Shown one piece after another: positions 15,979-24,199 of a stretch of 64,000 nt of DNA. The stretch is taken from positions 1 to 64,000 of the forward strand of contig NZ_JANFQF010000026.1 of assembly GCF_024438035.1 (NCBI RefSeq). Reading direction: 5' to 3'. Each line of letters opens with the position of its first letter. Position 1 is the first letter of the stretch. A model generated the notes under the pieces. That model saw only the letters and a list, made by a program, of their open reading frames with translations, searched no databases and was not told the origin of the DNA. This stretch comes from Rhodococcus tibetensis (GTDB lineage Bacteria > Actinomycetota > Actinomycetes > Mycobacteriales > Mycobacteriaceae). The translations under genes and the position numbers were made by a program.

Positions 15979-16401
15979 ATGTCACGCGTACAGCTCGCCC
16001 TCAACGTCGACGACCTCGATCAGGCCGTCTCGTTCTACTCGAAGCTTTTCGGCACGGCGCCCGCGAAACTGAAAGAGGGATATGCCAATTTCGCGATCGC
16101 CGAGCCTCCGCTCAAGCTCGTGCTCTTCGAAAATCCCGGCGCCGGCGGCACCATCAACCACCTTGGCGTCGAAGTGGAATCCAGTGACACCGTGCACTCG
16201 GAAATCGCCCGACTGACCGAGGAAGGGTTGTTCACCGAGGAAGAACTCGGCACCACCTGTTGCTTCGCCAGCCAGGACAAAGTGTGGGTCACCGGTCCCG
16301 CCGGCGAGAAGTGGGAGGTGTACACGGTGCTCGCCGACAGCGACACGTTCCGCGGTGCTCCCCCCGAGCAGGACGCCCCAACCGTGTGCTGTGGGTCGTA
16401 A
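15979..16401 (+). CDS. ArsI/CadI-family metalloenzyme (glyoxalase fold)
   Basis: A 140-residue vicinal-oxygen-chelate protein of the ArsI/CadI family. SRVQLALNVDDLDQAVSFYS is the usual opening, and GTTCCFASQDKVWV carries the adjacent cysteine pair that binds trivalent arsenic in ArsI C-As lyases; a further CC is at the C-terminus. The family has been linked both to cleavage of organoarsenicals and to cadmium induction in mycobacteria, so the true inducer is uncertain. The ATG at 15979 follows GGAGG. The gene stands alone with its divergent ArsR repressor. Confidence 0.85.
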   Translation: MSRVQLALNVDDLDQAVSFYSKLFGTAPAKLKEGYANFAIAEPPLKLVLFENPGAGGTINHLGVEVESSDTVHSEIARLTEEGLFTEEELGTTCCFASQDKVWVTGPAGEKWEVYTVLADSDTFRGAPPEQDAPTVCCGS

Positions 16402-16438
16402 GACTTCCGAGCCGTGAGTGCAACCGGTCAGCCCCGGA

Positions 16439-17314
16439 TCACTCCAGGGCGAACAGCGCCGCGGCGTTGTCGTGACAGACCGAGCGAAGCCAGGACTCAC
16501 CGAGATCGAACCGGGTGAGACCCTCGAGTGCGTCCAGGTACGGGTACGGGATGTTGGGATAGTCGCTTCCGAACAGGATGCGTTCTTGCAGGTCGGACAA
16601 CCGGTGTACTGCGTCGCGCGGAAACGGTGTGACCTCTTCGGTGTACTCGGTGAACGCCATCGTGGTGTCGAGGTACACGCCGGCATAGCGTCCCGCGAGG
16701 TCCAGGAACTCCCGATACTCGGGCAGGCCCATGTGGGCGATGATCAGGCGCAGTCGTGGATATCGCGCCAGCAAGTCGCCGATCGGCTCGGGGCCGGTGT
16801 ACTTGCCCGGCGCGGGACCGGATCCGCAATGGATGACCACCGGCGCTCCCGCATCCTGCAATGCTCCCCATACCGGGTCGAGCAGCGGGTCGCCCGGCGA
16901 GTAGTCGCCGACCTGGATGTGGGATTTGAACACTCGGGTGCCCGATTCGATCGCCTCGGGAACGTAGGCGGCCGCGGATTCCTCCGGGTAGAACGTCGCC
17001 GTCCGGATGCAGTCGGGTGTGCGGTCGGCGAAGTCGGCCGCCCACTGATTCAGCCACGCAGCCATCTCCGGCTTGTGCGGATAGATCATGGACGTGAACC
17101 GCCGGACCCCGAACGCACGGAGTTGTTCGACGCGAACATCTTCCTCGTGCCGGTAGGTGATCGGCCACGCGCGTCCGGTGAGGGGACCCACCGCGTCGAA
17201 GTACCGCCAGACCTTCTCCATCACGTTGGCGGGCATGAAGTGGGTATGAACATCGACGATGCCGGGCAGCCCCAGCGCACGCCAGAACTCCTGCACCCGC
17301 AGATCCTCGGTCAC
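16439..17314 (-). CDS. Amidohydrolase-2 family metal-dependent hydrolase
   Basis: A 291-residue TIM-barrel hydrolase of the amidohydrolase-2 type. Metal ligands are visible as DVHTHF (residues 21-26), VVIHCG near 160, IIAHMG near 190 and LFGSDYPN near 255. The family includes decarboxylases and lactonases as well as true amidohydrolases, and the substrate cannot be inferred. It is not closely linked to its neighbours: RNase HI lies 80 bases upstream on the same strand, and the ArsI/CadI gene is convergent. Confidence 0.82.
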   Translation of the reverse strand: MTEDLRVQEFWRALGLPGIVDVHTHFMPANVMEKVWRYFDAVGPLTGRAWPITYRHEEDVRVEQLRAFGVRRFTSMIYPHKPEMAAWLNQWAADFADRTPDCIRTATFYPEESAAAYVPEAIESGTRVFKSHIQVGDYSPGDPLLDPVWGALQDAGAPVVIHCGSGPAPGKYTGPEPIGDLLARYPRLRLIIAHMGLPEYREFLDLAGRYAGVYLDTTMAFTEYTEEVTPFPRDAVHRLSDLQERILFGSDYPNIPYPYLDALEGLTRFDLGESWLRSVCHDNAAALFALE

Positions 17315-17394
17315 GACTTCTCCTCGACAGCCGGCGTCCTCGACACCAGCAGCATCTTCGACAGCAGTATCTTCGAAAGCAGGAACCGAGAGGT

Positions 17395-17913
17395 TCAGAA
17401 CAGGGTGAACGCGTCTTCGGCGTCCGCGGGGGACGCGACCACGGGCGTAGCGGGAACCGGAGTGGGTGCAGCCACCGGCTCACCGGACGCGACAGCCCGT
17501 GCCGCCTCACCGGCGAGCACGTCGGCCATCTCGTTGTAATGATTGCCGACGTGACCGCGTACCCAGCGGAAACGCACCGGTCCGGAACGTTCGTTGATGG
17601 CCTGGTCGATAGCCTGGACCAGGGCGAGATTTTTCACCGGAGCGCCGGCCGCCGTCTTCCAGCCCTTGCGCTTCCAACCGGGCAGCCATTCCGATGCACA
17701 CTTGATGGCGTACTGGGAATCCGACTCGATCAGGAGCGGATCCGGTCCGGGATGCGCAGTGATGGCCTCGAGCAGCGCCCGCAGCTCGGCGATCTGGTTG
17801 GTTCCCGAGGATTCACCCCCGGATCGGCTGGGACCTTCGTGATTGACCCATGCCCAGCCGATCGCCCCACCGGGGTTACGCAGACAGGATCCGTCGGTAC
17901 TCACGATGATCAT
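17395..17913 (-). CDS. rnhA: Ribonuclease HI
   Basis: A 172-residue RNase H that cuts RNA in RNA-DNA hybrids. All four catalytic acids are present: Asp7 (STDGSC), Glu43 (IAELRALLEA), Asp65 (ESDSQYAIK) and Asp131 (NEMADVLAG), with His121 in RGHVGN. The ATG at 17913 (MIIVSTDGS) is the correct start, since the frame upstream has no family homology and covers the start region of the divergent glycosylase. A 30-residue Ala/Pro-rich tail follows the catalytic domain. Confidence 0.92.
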   Translation of the reverse strand: MIIVSTDGSCLRNPGGAIGWAWVNHEGPSRSGGESSGTNQIAELRALLEAITAHPGPDPLLIESDSQYAIKCASEWLPGWKRKGWKTAAGAPVKNLALVQAIDQAINERSGPVRFRWVRGHVGNHYNEMADVLAGEAARAVASGEPVAAPTPVPATPVVASPADAEDAFTLF

Positions 17914-17995
17914 GGCTGGGACTTTACGTGCGCTCCCCGACAACCGCGGGTAGCGGTGGCCGACATGTCGTGGGGAGACGGATACGCTGCACTCG

Positions 17996-18922
17996 ATGAC
18001 GGCTTCGCTGGAAGTGGTCGAGACCACCCTGACCGCGCGGCGTCCATTGGACGTCGCGATGACGTTGCATCCCCTGCAGCGCGGCAAGGGCGACCCCTGT
18101 CACCGGCGTGCGGTCGACGGATCGATCTGGCGGACGTCGGTGCAGGCGTCCGGTCCGGTCACCTATCGCCTCACGCAGACCGACCGCCACACCGTGCGCT
18201 GTCAGGCCTGGGGCGAGGGCGCCCACGAGTTGGCCGCCGGACTGCACCGCCTCGTCGGCGAGCACGACGAGTGTGAAGACTTCGCGCCGCAGCACCCGAC
18301 TCTCGCCGAGGCCCACCGCCGCTTCCCCCACCTGTGTCTGGGGCGCACCGACCGGGTGCTCGAAGCCTTGGTCCCGGCGATCCTCGAGCAGCGGGTCCAC
18401 GGCATCGCCGCGTTCGCGTCGTGGCGGCGTCTGGTGTGGAAGTTCGGTACGCCGGCTCCCGGCCCGGCCCCCGACGGCATGCTGGTGCCGCCCACGGCGC
18501 AGGTGTGGCGGCGAGTGCCATCGTGGGAGTTCCACCGCGCAAACGTGGACCCCAGCCGTGCTCGCACTATCGTGCGCTGTGCGCAGGTCGCGGACCGGCT
18601 GGAGAAGATCGTCGACCTGTCCCCGGAGGAAGCGACCCGCCGCCTGATGTCCATACCCGGTGTGGGCATCTGGACCGCGGCCGAAGTGTCGCAACGGGCA
18701 CTCGGCGATTCGGACGCTTTATCCGTCGGCGACTACCACCTGGCATCGATGGTCGGGTGGTCGTTGCTCGGCAAGCCCCTCGACGACGCCGAGATGGTGG
18801 CGTACCTGGAACCGGTTCGCCCGCATCGCTACCGTGCCGTGCGGTTGCTGATGGTCAGCGGCAACGCGATCAAACCGAAGTTCGGACCGCGCACACCCGT
18901 CGTGGACCACAGCTGGCATTGA
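17996..18922 (+). CDS. AlkA-like DNA-3-methyladenine glycosylase (HhH-GPD)
   Basis: A 308-residue base-excision glycosylase. The helix-hairpin-helix LMSIPGVGIWTAAEV lies near residues 218-232, and the catalytic aspartate is in SVGDYHLAS near 245, equivalent to the DDY of AlkA. The N-terminal 100 residues fit the AlkA mixed alpha/beta domain. It should remove alkylated purines from DNA. It is divergent from rnhA with an 82-base gap. No ada or ogt partner is adjacent. Confidence 0.85.
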   Translation: MTASLEVVETTLTARRPLDVAMTLHPLQRGKGDPCHRRAVDGSIWRTSVQASGPVTYRLTQTDRHTVRCQAWGEGAHELAAGLHRLVGEHDECEDFAPQHPTLAEAHRRFPHLCLGRTDRVLEALVPAILEQRVHGIAAFASWRRLVWKFGTPAPGPAPDGMLVPPTAQVWRRVPSWEFHRANVDPSRARTIVRCAQVADRLEKIVDLSPEEATRRLMSIPGVGIWTAAEVSQRALGDSDALSVGDYHLASMVGWSLLGKPLDDAEMVAYLEPVRPHRYRAVRLLMVSGNAIKPKFGPRTPVVDHSWH

Positions 18923-18950
18923 GAACTTATGAACAGCTGTTCAAGTGTTC
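18923..18950. promoter_or_regulatory. SmtB/CzrA-like metal-repressor dyad before cbiM
   Basis: GAAC-N3-TGAACAGCTGTTCA-N3-GTTC: a perfect 14-base core palindrome at 18930-18943 with symmetric outer half-sites. TGAACA...TGTTCA is the known core recognised by SmtB/CzrA-type zinc, cobalt and nickel repressors. It overlaps the expected -35 region, with TAGACT at 18962-18967 as a possible -10. No cognate repressor is encoded next to it. Confidence 0.6.
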
Positions 18951-19018
18951 ACACGAGAAACTAGACTCCAAAGACGGGACAGCAACCGGCCGAGGAGAGT
19001 GACGTGGAGTCCGTAGCC

Positions 19019-19711
19019 ATGCACATGAGTGACGGGCTGATCAACGCCCCCACGTCCGTTCTGTTCCTGGCTGTCGCGGTGGTGGGGCTGTCTGTCGCCA
19101 CCTGGCGGGCCCGATCGGAACTCGACGATCGCACCGCCCCCATGGCCGGTCTCGTGGCCGCCTTCATCTTCGCGGTGCAGATGGTGAATTTTCCTGTTCT
19201 TCCCGGTGTCAGCGGTCATCTCCTCGGCGGCGCACTGGCGGCCATTCTGGTCGGGCCCTACACGGGGGCGTTGTGCATCTCGATCGTGCTGATCGTGCAG
19301 GCGTTGCTCTTCGCGGACGGCGGTCTGACCGCGCTGGGAGCGAACATCACCAACATGGCGATCATCGGGGTGACGGTCGGCTACGCCGTCGCGCTGGTTC
19401 TGCGCCGGCTCGCACGACCCGAGAATCTCCGTCTCCGCGTGCTCGGTGGGCTCGCGTTCATGGCCGCCGTCTGCGGGACCGTCGCGGCGTCCATGGGTTT
19501 CGTCCTCGAATTTGCGATCGGCGGTCAGCCCACGGCGGGCGACTCTACTTCGCTCGGCTCGGTGGCGGCCTTCGTTCTCGGTGCCCACACCCTGATCGGA
19601 ATCGGTGAAGGCCTCATCACCGCCGTCACGGTCACGGCAGTGGCCCGGGCCCGGCCCGACCTCGTATACCTGCTCCGAACCGCGCCGCGCGCAGTGGCGG
19701 TGGGCGCATGA
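19019..19711 (+). CDS. cbiM: Cobalt/nickel ECF importer substrate-specific subunit CbiM
   Basis: A 230-residue S-component with about seven helices. The N-terminus MHMSDGLINAP is decisive: in CbiM/NikM the processed Met1-His2 amine and imidazole coordinate the metal, so translation must start at the ATG at 19019 rather than at the GTG five codons earlier. GGAG lies nine bases before it. SGHLLGGALAAILVGP near residue 65 is the other family hallmark. It heads a four-gene unit with overlapping junctions (cbiM-N-Q-O). Cobalt and nickel cannot be distinguished from sequence alone. Confidence 0.9.
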   Translation: MHMSDGLINAPTSVLFLAVAVVGLSVATWRARSELDDRTAPMAGLVAAFIFAVQMVNFPVLPGVSGHLLGGALAAILVGPYTGALCISIVLIVQALLFADGGLTALGANITNMAIIGVTVGYAVALVLRRLARPENLRLRVLGGLAFMAAVCGTVAASMGFVLEFAIGGQPTAGDSTSLGSVAAFVLGAHTLIGIGEGLITAVTVTAVARARPDLVYLLRTAPRAVAVGA

Positions 19712-20067
19712 GTATGTCGTCGTGGTCGTCCCGCCGGTTCCTTCTCGGGTTCGCCCTCGCGGTACTGCTCATTGCCGGTGTGGTGTCTTCTCTTGCCAGC
19801 GCGAGTCCCGACGGCCTCGACGCCGCCACGCTGCGCGGATGCGACACCGTCGAGACGGAGACCGGAGAAGCGCTGGTGGGCGACTGCATAGCGAAGAACG
19901 CCGCGGACCATCAGTTGTCGGCCACCCCTCTCGCCGACTATGCGGTGGGTGGACGGTCCGGCCTCACCGGAGTCGCCGGGATCATCGGCGCGGTCGCGAC
20001 CTTCGCTGTCGCGGCCGTAGTGTTCCGGCTCCTCGCCCGTGCGCGGCGTCACCGAGCCGGACCGTGA
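19708..20067 (+). CDS. CbiN-like/PDGLE-domain component of the metal ECF importer
   Basis: A 119-residue protein with an N-terminal membrane helix (about 10-30), an extracytoplasmic loop containing SPDGLDAATLRG, which is the PDGLE motif of these accessory components, and a second helix (about 87-110). It starts in an ATGA overlap with cbiM. CbiN/NikN-type proteins with two helices aid metal loading by CbiM. A pair of cysteines (about residues 45 and 60) lies in the external loop and might form a disulfide. Confidence 0.82.
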   Translation: MSMSSWSSRRFLLGFALAVLLIAGVVSSLASASPDGLDAATLRGCDTVETETGEALVGDCIAKNAADHQLSATPLADYAVGGRSGLTGVAGIIGAVATFAVAAVVFRLLARARRHRAGP

Positions 20068-20834
20068 TCATGGGTTCCGGTCACGCCCAGCCGCTCTATC
20101 GCCACGGCACGTCCGTGGTCCACCGACTTCCGGCCGAGGTGAAGATCGTGTGCGCGGTGGTGTCGGTCTTCGCAGTGGTGGCGACGCCCCGCGAGGCTTT
20201 CTGGGCCTTCGCCGTCTACCTCGCAGTCCTGGCGGCGGTATGGCGAATCGCCGGAATTCCTCTGGCCTGGCTTGCACCCCGAATGCTGATCGAACTGCCT
20301 TTCGTCACACTGGCTGTGCTGTTGCCGTTCGCCGAGGGCGGCGACCGGGTTCCGGTCCTCGGACTGTCGCTGTCGGTGGCCGGACTGCACGCCGCCTGGG
20401 GAATTCTGGTGAAAGGCACCCTCGGCGTGCTGGTGTCACTCACTCTTGCTGCCACCACACCGGCCCGTGATCTGCCGGTGGGACTTGCTCATCTGCACGT
20501 GCCCGCGCTGTTCACCACGATCGTGGTCCTCATGCTGCGGTATCTCGATCTACTCACCTCAGAGGTCGCACGGATGCGCACCGCACGCCTGTCCCGGGGT
20601 GACGATCCGCGGACACTGCGTCAGATCGGCGCCACCGCGCAGGGCGTAGGCGGGTTGTTCGTGCGTTCGTACGAACGTGGCGAACGAGTTCATCTGGCCA
20701 TGCTGTCGCGCGGGTTCACGGGCGCGGTTCCCACAGTCGGTGCTCCTACGGCGTCCGCCGCGACGTGGTCGGCCGGTCTCGTCCCCGCCGTCTGCGCGGT
20801 GGGCATCGCTCTCGCGGCCTGGACCTTCCGATGA
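20064..20834 (+). CDS. cbiQ: CbiQ, ECF transporter transmembrane (T) component
   Basis: A 256-residue membrane protein with five or six helices. The two coupling motifs expected in EcfT proteins, MRTARLSRGD and AMLSRGFTG (short Ala-Arg-Gly-type helices that dock on the ATPase), are at about residues 170 and 215. GTG at 20064 overlaps the previous stop (GTGA); an ATG two codons later is equally possible. It links CbiM to the CbiO ATPase. Confidence 0.88.
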   Translation: MIMGSGHAQPLYRHGTSVVHRLPAEVKIVCAVVSVFAVVATPREAFWAFAVYLAVLAAVWRIAGIPLAWLAPRMLIELPFVTLAVLLPFAEGGDRVPVLGLSLSVAGLHAAWGILVKGTLGVLVSLTLAATTPARDLPVGLAHLHVPALFTTIVVLMLRYLDLLTSEVARMRTARLSRGDDPRTLRQIGATAQGVGGLFVRSYERGERVHLAMLSRGFTGAVPTVGAPTASAATWSAGLVPAVCAVGIALAAWTFR

Positions 20835-21643
20835 CGGCCGCCGTGCATCTCGAGAGTGTGTCGTACTCCTACCCGGATGGCAGGAGGGCACTCGACCGGG
20901 TCGACCTCGCCGTGAGCCCCGGCGAGCGGGTAGCGGTGCTCGGCCCGAACGGTGCCGGCAAGACCACACTGATGCTGCACCTCAACGGGATTCTGACCGC
21001 CTCGGACGGCCGGATCACCATCGGCGGAGTGACATTGTCGCGCAACACCGACCGGAACACGTTGCGCGACGTGCGGCGCCGGGTCGGCATCGTCTTCCAG
21101 GATCCGGACGATCAGCTCTTCATGCCCACCGTCGCGCAAGACGTCGCCTTCGGCCCGGCGAATTTCGGTGTCACGGGCGTGGCGCTCGAAAACCGGGTGC
21201 GCACCGCATTGGCCGCCGTCGACATGATGTCGCATGCCGAGCGCAACCCCGTGCACCTTTCGGTGGGGCAACGGCGCCGGGTCGCTCTGGCCACCGTCCT
21301 CGCGTGCGCTCCGGACGTGCTCGTGCTGGACGAGCCGTCGAGCAACCTCGATCCGGTTGCCCGGCGTGAACTGGCCGAAGTCCTGCTCGGGGTGGGCACC
21401 ACCCAACTGCTGGTGACCCATGATCTTCCCTACGCTGCGCAGCTGTGCACCCGTGCGGTGATCCTCGACGAAGGCCGGGTGGTGGCAGACGGCCCGATCC
21501 TCGCTCTGCTCGCCGACACGGACCTGCTCGCCCGCCACCGCCTCGAGCTGCCGTGGGGTTTCCAGCTTCCCGGACCTTCGACCGGCTCCGGCGCGAATGT
21601 GCACCGCGAGCAACCGAAACCGGGACATCACCTGCCGCTGTAG
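20831..21643 (+). CDS. cbiO: CbiO, ECF transporter ATP-binding subunit
   Basis: A 270-residue ABC ATPase. Walker A GPNGAGKTT is near residue 38, the Q-loop FQDPDDQLFMPTV near 97, the signature LSVGQRRR near 140, Walker B VLVLDEPSSNLDP near 160 and the H-loop VTHDL near 195. The DPDDQLF form of the Q-loop is typical of ECF transporters. It begins in an ATGA overlap with cbiQ and completes the CbiMNQO importer. Confidence 0.92.
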   Translation: MTAAVHLESVSYSYPDGRRALDRVDLAVSPGERVAVLGPNGAGKTTLMLHLNGILTASDGRITIGGVTLSRNTDRNTLRDVRRRVGIVFQDPDDQLFMPTVAQDVAFGPANFGVTGVALENRVRTALAAVDMMSHAERNPVHLSVGQRRRVALATVLACAPDVLVLDEPSSNLDPVARRELAEVLLGVGTTQLLVTHDLPYAAQLCTRAVILDEGRVVADGPILALLADTDLLARHRLELPWGFQLPGPSTGSGANVHREQPKPGHHLPL

Positions 21644-21680
21644 GTCACCATGAGGGGACCACCCACAACGGAGGTCAGCG

Positions 21681-22745
21681 ATGTCCACACCTGCAGCCGA
21701 CGCAGTGGCGCAACGCGTCTTCGACGCCTCCCTCGGCGCGATCGACCTCCTCTCCATCCATCTGGGCGACCGACTCGGCTGGTATCGCAGTCTCGCGGAT
21801 CAAGGCGCGGCGACCGCGGACGAACTGGCCGAACGCACCTCGACCCATCCGCGTTACGCACGGGAGTGGCTCGAACAACAGTCGGTGACGGGGCTGCTCA
21901 CGGCGGACGACGGCGAACCACGAAGATTCGCGTTGGTACCCGGCGCTGCCGAAGTGTTCACGGATGAGAAAAGTCTGGCCTACCTGGCGCCACTGGCGCG
22001 GATCTTTGTCGCTGCCACCACACAGATGCCCGCGCTGATCGACGCGTATCGCACGGGAGGCGGTGTGGGATGGGCACAGTACGGTGTCGATGCGAGGGAA
22101 TCACAGGCAGACATGAATCGTCCGTGGTACGAGCAGGTTCTGCCCGGAGCGCTCGCGTCGGTACCCGAAGTCGACACGCTTCTACGCACTCCCGGCGCCG
22201 CCATCGCCGATGTCGGATGCGGTGGTGCATGGTCCACCATCGCCCTCGCCCGCGCATACCCCGAAGCCCGCCTCGACGGCTACGACATCGACAGTGCGAC
22301 CGTCGAACTCGCGACCGACAACGTCCGCGCGCAGGGTGACCTTGCCGACCGGATCACGATCATCGAGTCCGACGCCGCGGGCATACCGGAGGGTGCCTAC
22401 ACCGCAGCATTCGCCTTCGAGTGCATCCACGACATGCCCGCGCCCGTCGACGTATTGACGGCGGTACGCAAAGCGCTGGCGCCCGGTGGCGTCATGATCG
22501 TCATGGACGAGGCGGTGGACGACGAGTTCTCGGCGCCGGGAAGCGACACCGAGCGGTTGATGTACGGGTTCAGCCTGACCGTGTGCCTGCCGGACGGAAT
22601 GAGTCACAGTCCCAGCGCGGCCACCGGAACGGTCATGCGCCCGAGCACATTGCGGAATTACGCGGAGGCTGCTGGTTTCGGCTCGATGGACATCCTTCCC
22701 ATCGAGGACTTCGGATTCTGGCGCTTCTACCGCCTGACGGTGTGA
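21681..22745 (+). CDS. SAM-dependent methyltransferase, Rv2258c-like
   Basis: A 354-residue protein. An N-terminal winged-helix/dimerisation domain (about 1-100, with ATADELAERTSTHPRYAREW) precedes a Rossmann methyltransferase domain, with SAM-binding motif I IADVGCGGAWSTIALAR near residues 174-190 and an acidic YDID 20 residues later. The architecture is shared with Mycobacterium tuberculosis Rv2258c and O-methyltransferase-like proteins. The substrate is unknown. It follows cbiO by 37 bases but is probably separate in function. Confidence 0.82.
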   Translation: MSTPAADAVAQRVFDASLGAIDLLSIHLGDRLGWYRSLADQGAATADELAERTSTHPRYAREWLEQQSVTGLLTADDGEPRRFALVPGAAEVFTDEKSLAYLAPLARIFVAATTQMPALIDAYRTGGGVGWAQYGVDARESQADMNRPWYEQVLPGALASVPEVDTLLRTPGAAIADVGCGGAWSTIALARAYPEARLDGYDIDSATVELATDNVRAQGDLADRITIIESDAAGIPEGAYTAAFAFECIHDMPAPVDVLTAVRKALAPGGVMIVMDEAVDDEFSAPGSDTERLMYGFSLTVCLPDGMSHSPSAATGTVMRPSTLRNYAEAAGFGSMDILPIEDFGFWRFYRLTV

Positions 22746-23197
22746 TGCCTCCGCTGCATCGACGAAGCCGGACGGCAGGGTTGGCGAGCAGTCTGTAACG
22801 AATTTTGGATAAACGCCGAAAAGTGGGATACCCGAAGGGGAAGATGTTCAGCAGTAGGCAGGTTGAAGACGCTTTCGCCGATCGGGGCAACGAAGAGCGC
22901 CAGATCGAACCAGTTCGTCGTTTGTTATCCGGCTACTACGCATGGGAAACACCATGACACTGCAGGAAAGCACAGGGTCGCTGATCGCCCCTCTGCGCGT
23001 GTCCTGCCCCCTTCGCCTCTCCAGGCCGAGAGATGAATTCGGGAGGGCTATGGAGTAGGCGACTCACCGGGGAGCATCACCGCGCACCCACATATGCATG
23101 TAGCCGTTCGGCACTTCCAGCGAATATGGTCCACGCACAACAATGTTCGGTGCTCAGGTGGAGTCCGTGTTCGTCCTACGACATGGTGGGAGATCTC
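22746..23197 (+). other. Intergenic region, no supported gene
   Basis: About 450 bases between the methyltransferase and the secreted protein. A 35-codon frame from the ATG at 22944 has no ribosome site and no family features. No tRNA, riboswitch or repeat was recognised. It probably holds the promoter of the secreted-protein gene, but no convincing -35/-10 pair stands out. Confidence 0.5.
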
Positions 23198-23623
23198 ATG
23201 AAACTTCTCAGAACTCTGGCATTGTCCATTTTCGTCGTCGCTGCGATGGCCGTCGGCGCCGGCACCGCGTACGCCGATCCCGGCACGCAGGGAATCGACT
23301 GGAGCCAGCCCTTGTTGACCCCGACCGCCGAAGGCAGTAGCCAGGTGGCTGAGCAGTTCTTCCCGGAAAATGACGCCAAACAGTCAGCCTTCGACAACAT
23401 GACCAGCGAGATCAACACCGGCTGGAACAATGCCGGCCTGCAGGGCATGGCCATCGGTTCCAACGTCGGTATGGCTATCGGGTGCGTCTCGATTTTCCCG
23501 AACTTCATCGCCGGATGCATCATCGGCGCCGTCGTCGGCACCATTGCAGGAGCCGTCATCGGTGTGGGTGTAGGAAATCCGAACGCGCAGCCTGCGGTGG
23601 AGCGTTTCTTCGCCACACCCTGA
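23198..23623 (+). CDS. Small secreted protein with a glycine-rich hydrophobic C-terminus
   Basis: A 141-residue protein with a clear Sec signal peptide: MKLLR, a hydrophobic core, then AGTAYA-DPG with cleavage near residue 27. The mature part is a polar segment (28-75) followed by a hydrophobic, glycine-zipper-like region (about 82-128) where Gly/Ala/Ile repeat every few residues, with a Cys pair at about 92 and 102. GGGAG is placed seven bases before the ATG at 23198. Similar short proteins of unknown role are common in Rhodococcus and Gordonia. A strong hairpin at 23638-23666 ends the unit, so it is probably a single-gene, well-expressed transcript. Confidence 0.75.
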   Translation: MKLLRTLALSIFVVAAMAVGAGTAYADPGTQGIDWSQPLLTPTAEGSSQVAEQFFPENDAKQSAFDNMTSEINTGWNNAGLQGMAIGSNVGMAIGCVSIFPNFIAGCIIGAVVGTIAGAVIGVGVGNPNAQPAVERFFATP

Positions 23624-23637
23624 GCGAAGAGCGAACA

Positions 23638-23666
23638 GCAGCCCGGCCCTACTCGGGCCGGGCTGC
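23638..23666 (+). terminator. Rho-independent-like terminator
   Basis: GCAGCCCGGCC and GGCCGGGCTGC form a perfect 11-base-pair GC-rich stem with a 7-base loop, 15 bases after the secreted-protein stop. Only a weak T-run (CTTT) follows, as is usual in actinobacteria. Confidence 0.8.
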
Positions 23667-23700
23667 GGTGCTTTACCTCACTTTATTTAGCACACGACTG

Positions 23701-23714
23701 GTTAGTGCACTAAC
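23701..23714. promoter_or_regulatory. Palindromic MarR/OhrR-type operator candidate
   Basis: GTTAGTGCACTAAC is a perfect 14-base palindrome centred 25 bases before the GTG start of the MarR/OhrR reading frame. Its size and position suit autoregulation by that protein. Confidence 0.5.
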
Positions 23715-23732
23715 TATTGGTAACCTGAGCTG

Positions 23733-24199
23733 GTGACCACGAACGTTGCCGACGACCCCCTCGCGCTCGACAGGCAGGTCTGCTTCGCGCTGGCGGTCGC
23801 CAATCGCGCTGTCCTGGGCGTCTACCGGTTCTCGAACCTCTGGGGCTCACACACCCGCAGTACCTGGTGATGCTTGCCCTGTGGGGTACCTCCCCCATGT
23901 CGGTCAAGGAGATCGGCACGGCGCTGCAGCTCGATTCGCCCACGTTGTCGCCGCTGCTCAAGCGGCTCGAATCATCGGGGCTTCTCACCCGCACCCGCAG
24001 CGCCAACGACGAACGACAGCTCGTCGTCGAACTGACCGAAGCGGGCAAGGCGCTACGCGCACAGGCCGAGAAGGTCCCGCCCGCCGTAGTCGAAGCGCTG
24101 GGTGTCGAACTGTCCGAACTGATGGAACTGCACAGCGTGCTGACGCGCATCAACGCTGCCGCCGTGAAGGCGGGCGCGCTCGGAGGAGTGGAGAAATGA
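23733..24199 (+). pseudogene. OhrR/MarR-type regulator with a frameshift
   Basis: Two frames make up one MarR protein. From GTG 23733 the first frame reads ALDRQVCFALAVANRAVLGVYR, the N-terminus of OhrR-type peroxide sensors with their reactive N-terminal Cys. After about 23828 the protein continues one frame over as VLEPLGLTHPQYLVMLALWG and through the winged helix (about residues 50-110) to 24199. A single missing base in CCGG explains the break. It is either a true loss of function, leaving only a truncated protein from GTG 23867, or a sequencing error. The stop overlaps the DUF5313 start (ATGA). No ohr gene is adjacent. Confidence 0.75.

Noticed and set aside
15526..16401. A complete arsenic-resistance operon
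   Set aside because: Only a repressor and an ArsI/CadI enzyme are present. No arsenate reductase or arsenite pump follows; the next gene is an unrelated amidohydrolase.
18923..19018. Cobalamin riboswitch before cbiM
   Set aside because: The gap is only 96 bases, too short for the element, and no B12-box-like sequence was seen. A metal-repressor dyad occupies it instead.
22944..23051. A 35-codon frame in the gap before the secreted protein
   Set aside because: No ribosome-binding site, no hydrophobic or domain character, and a length expected by chance.
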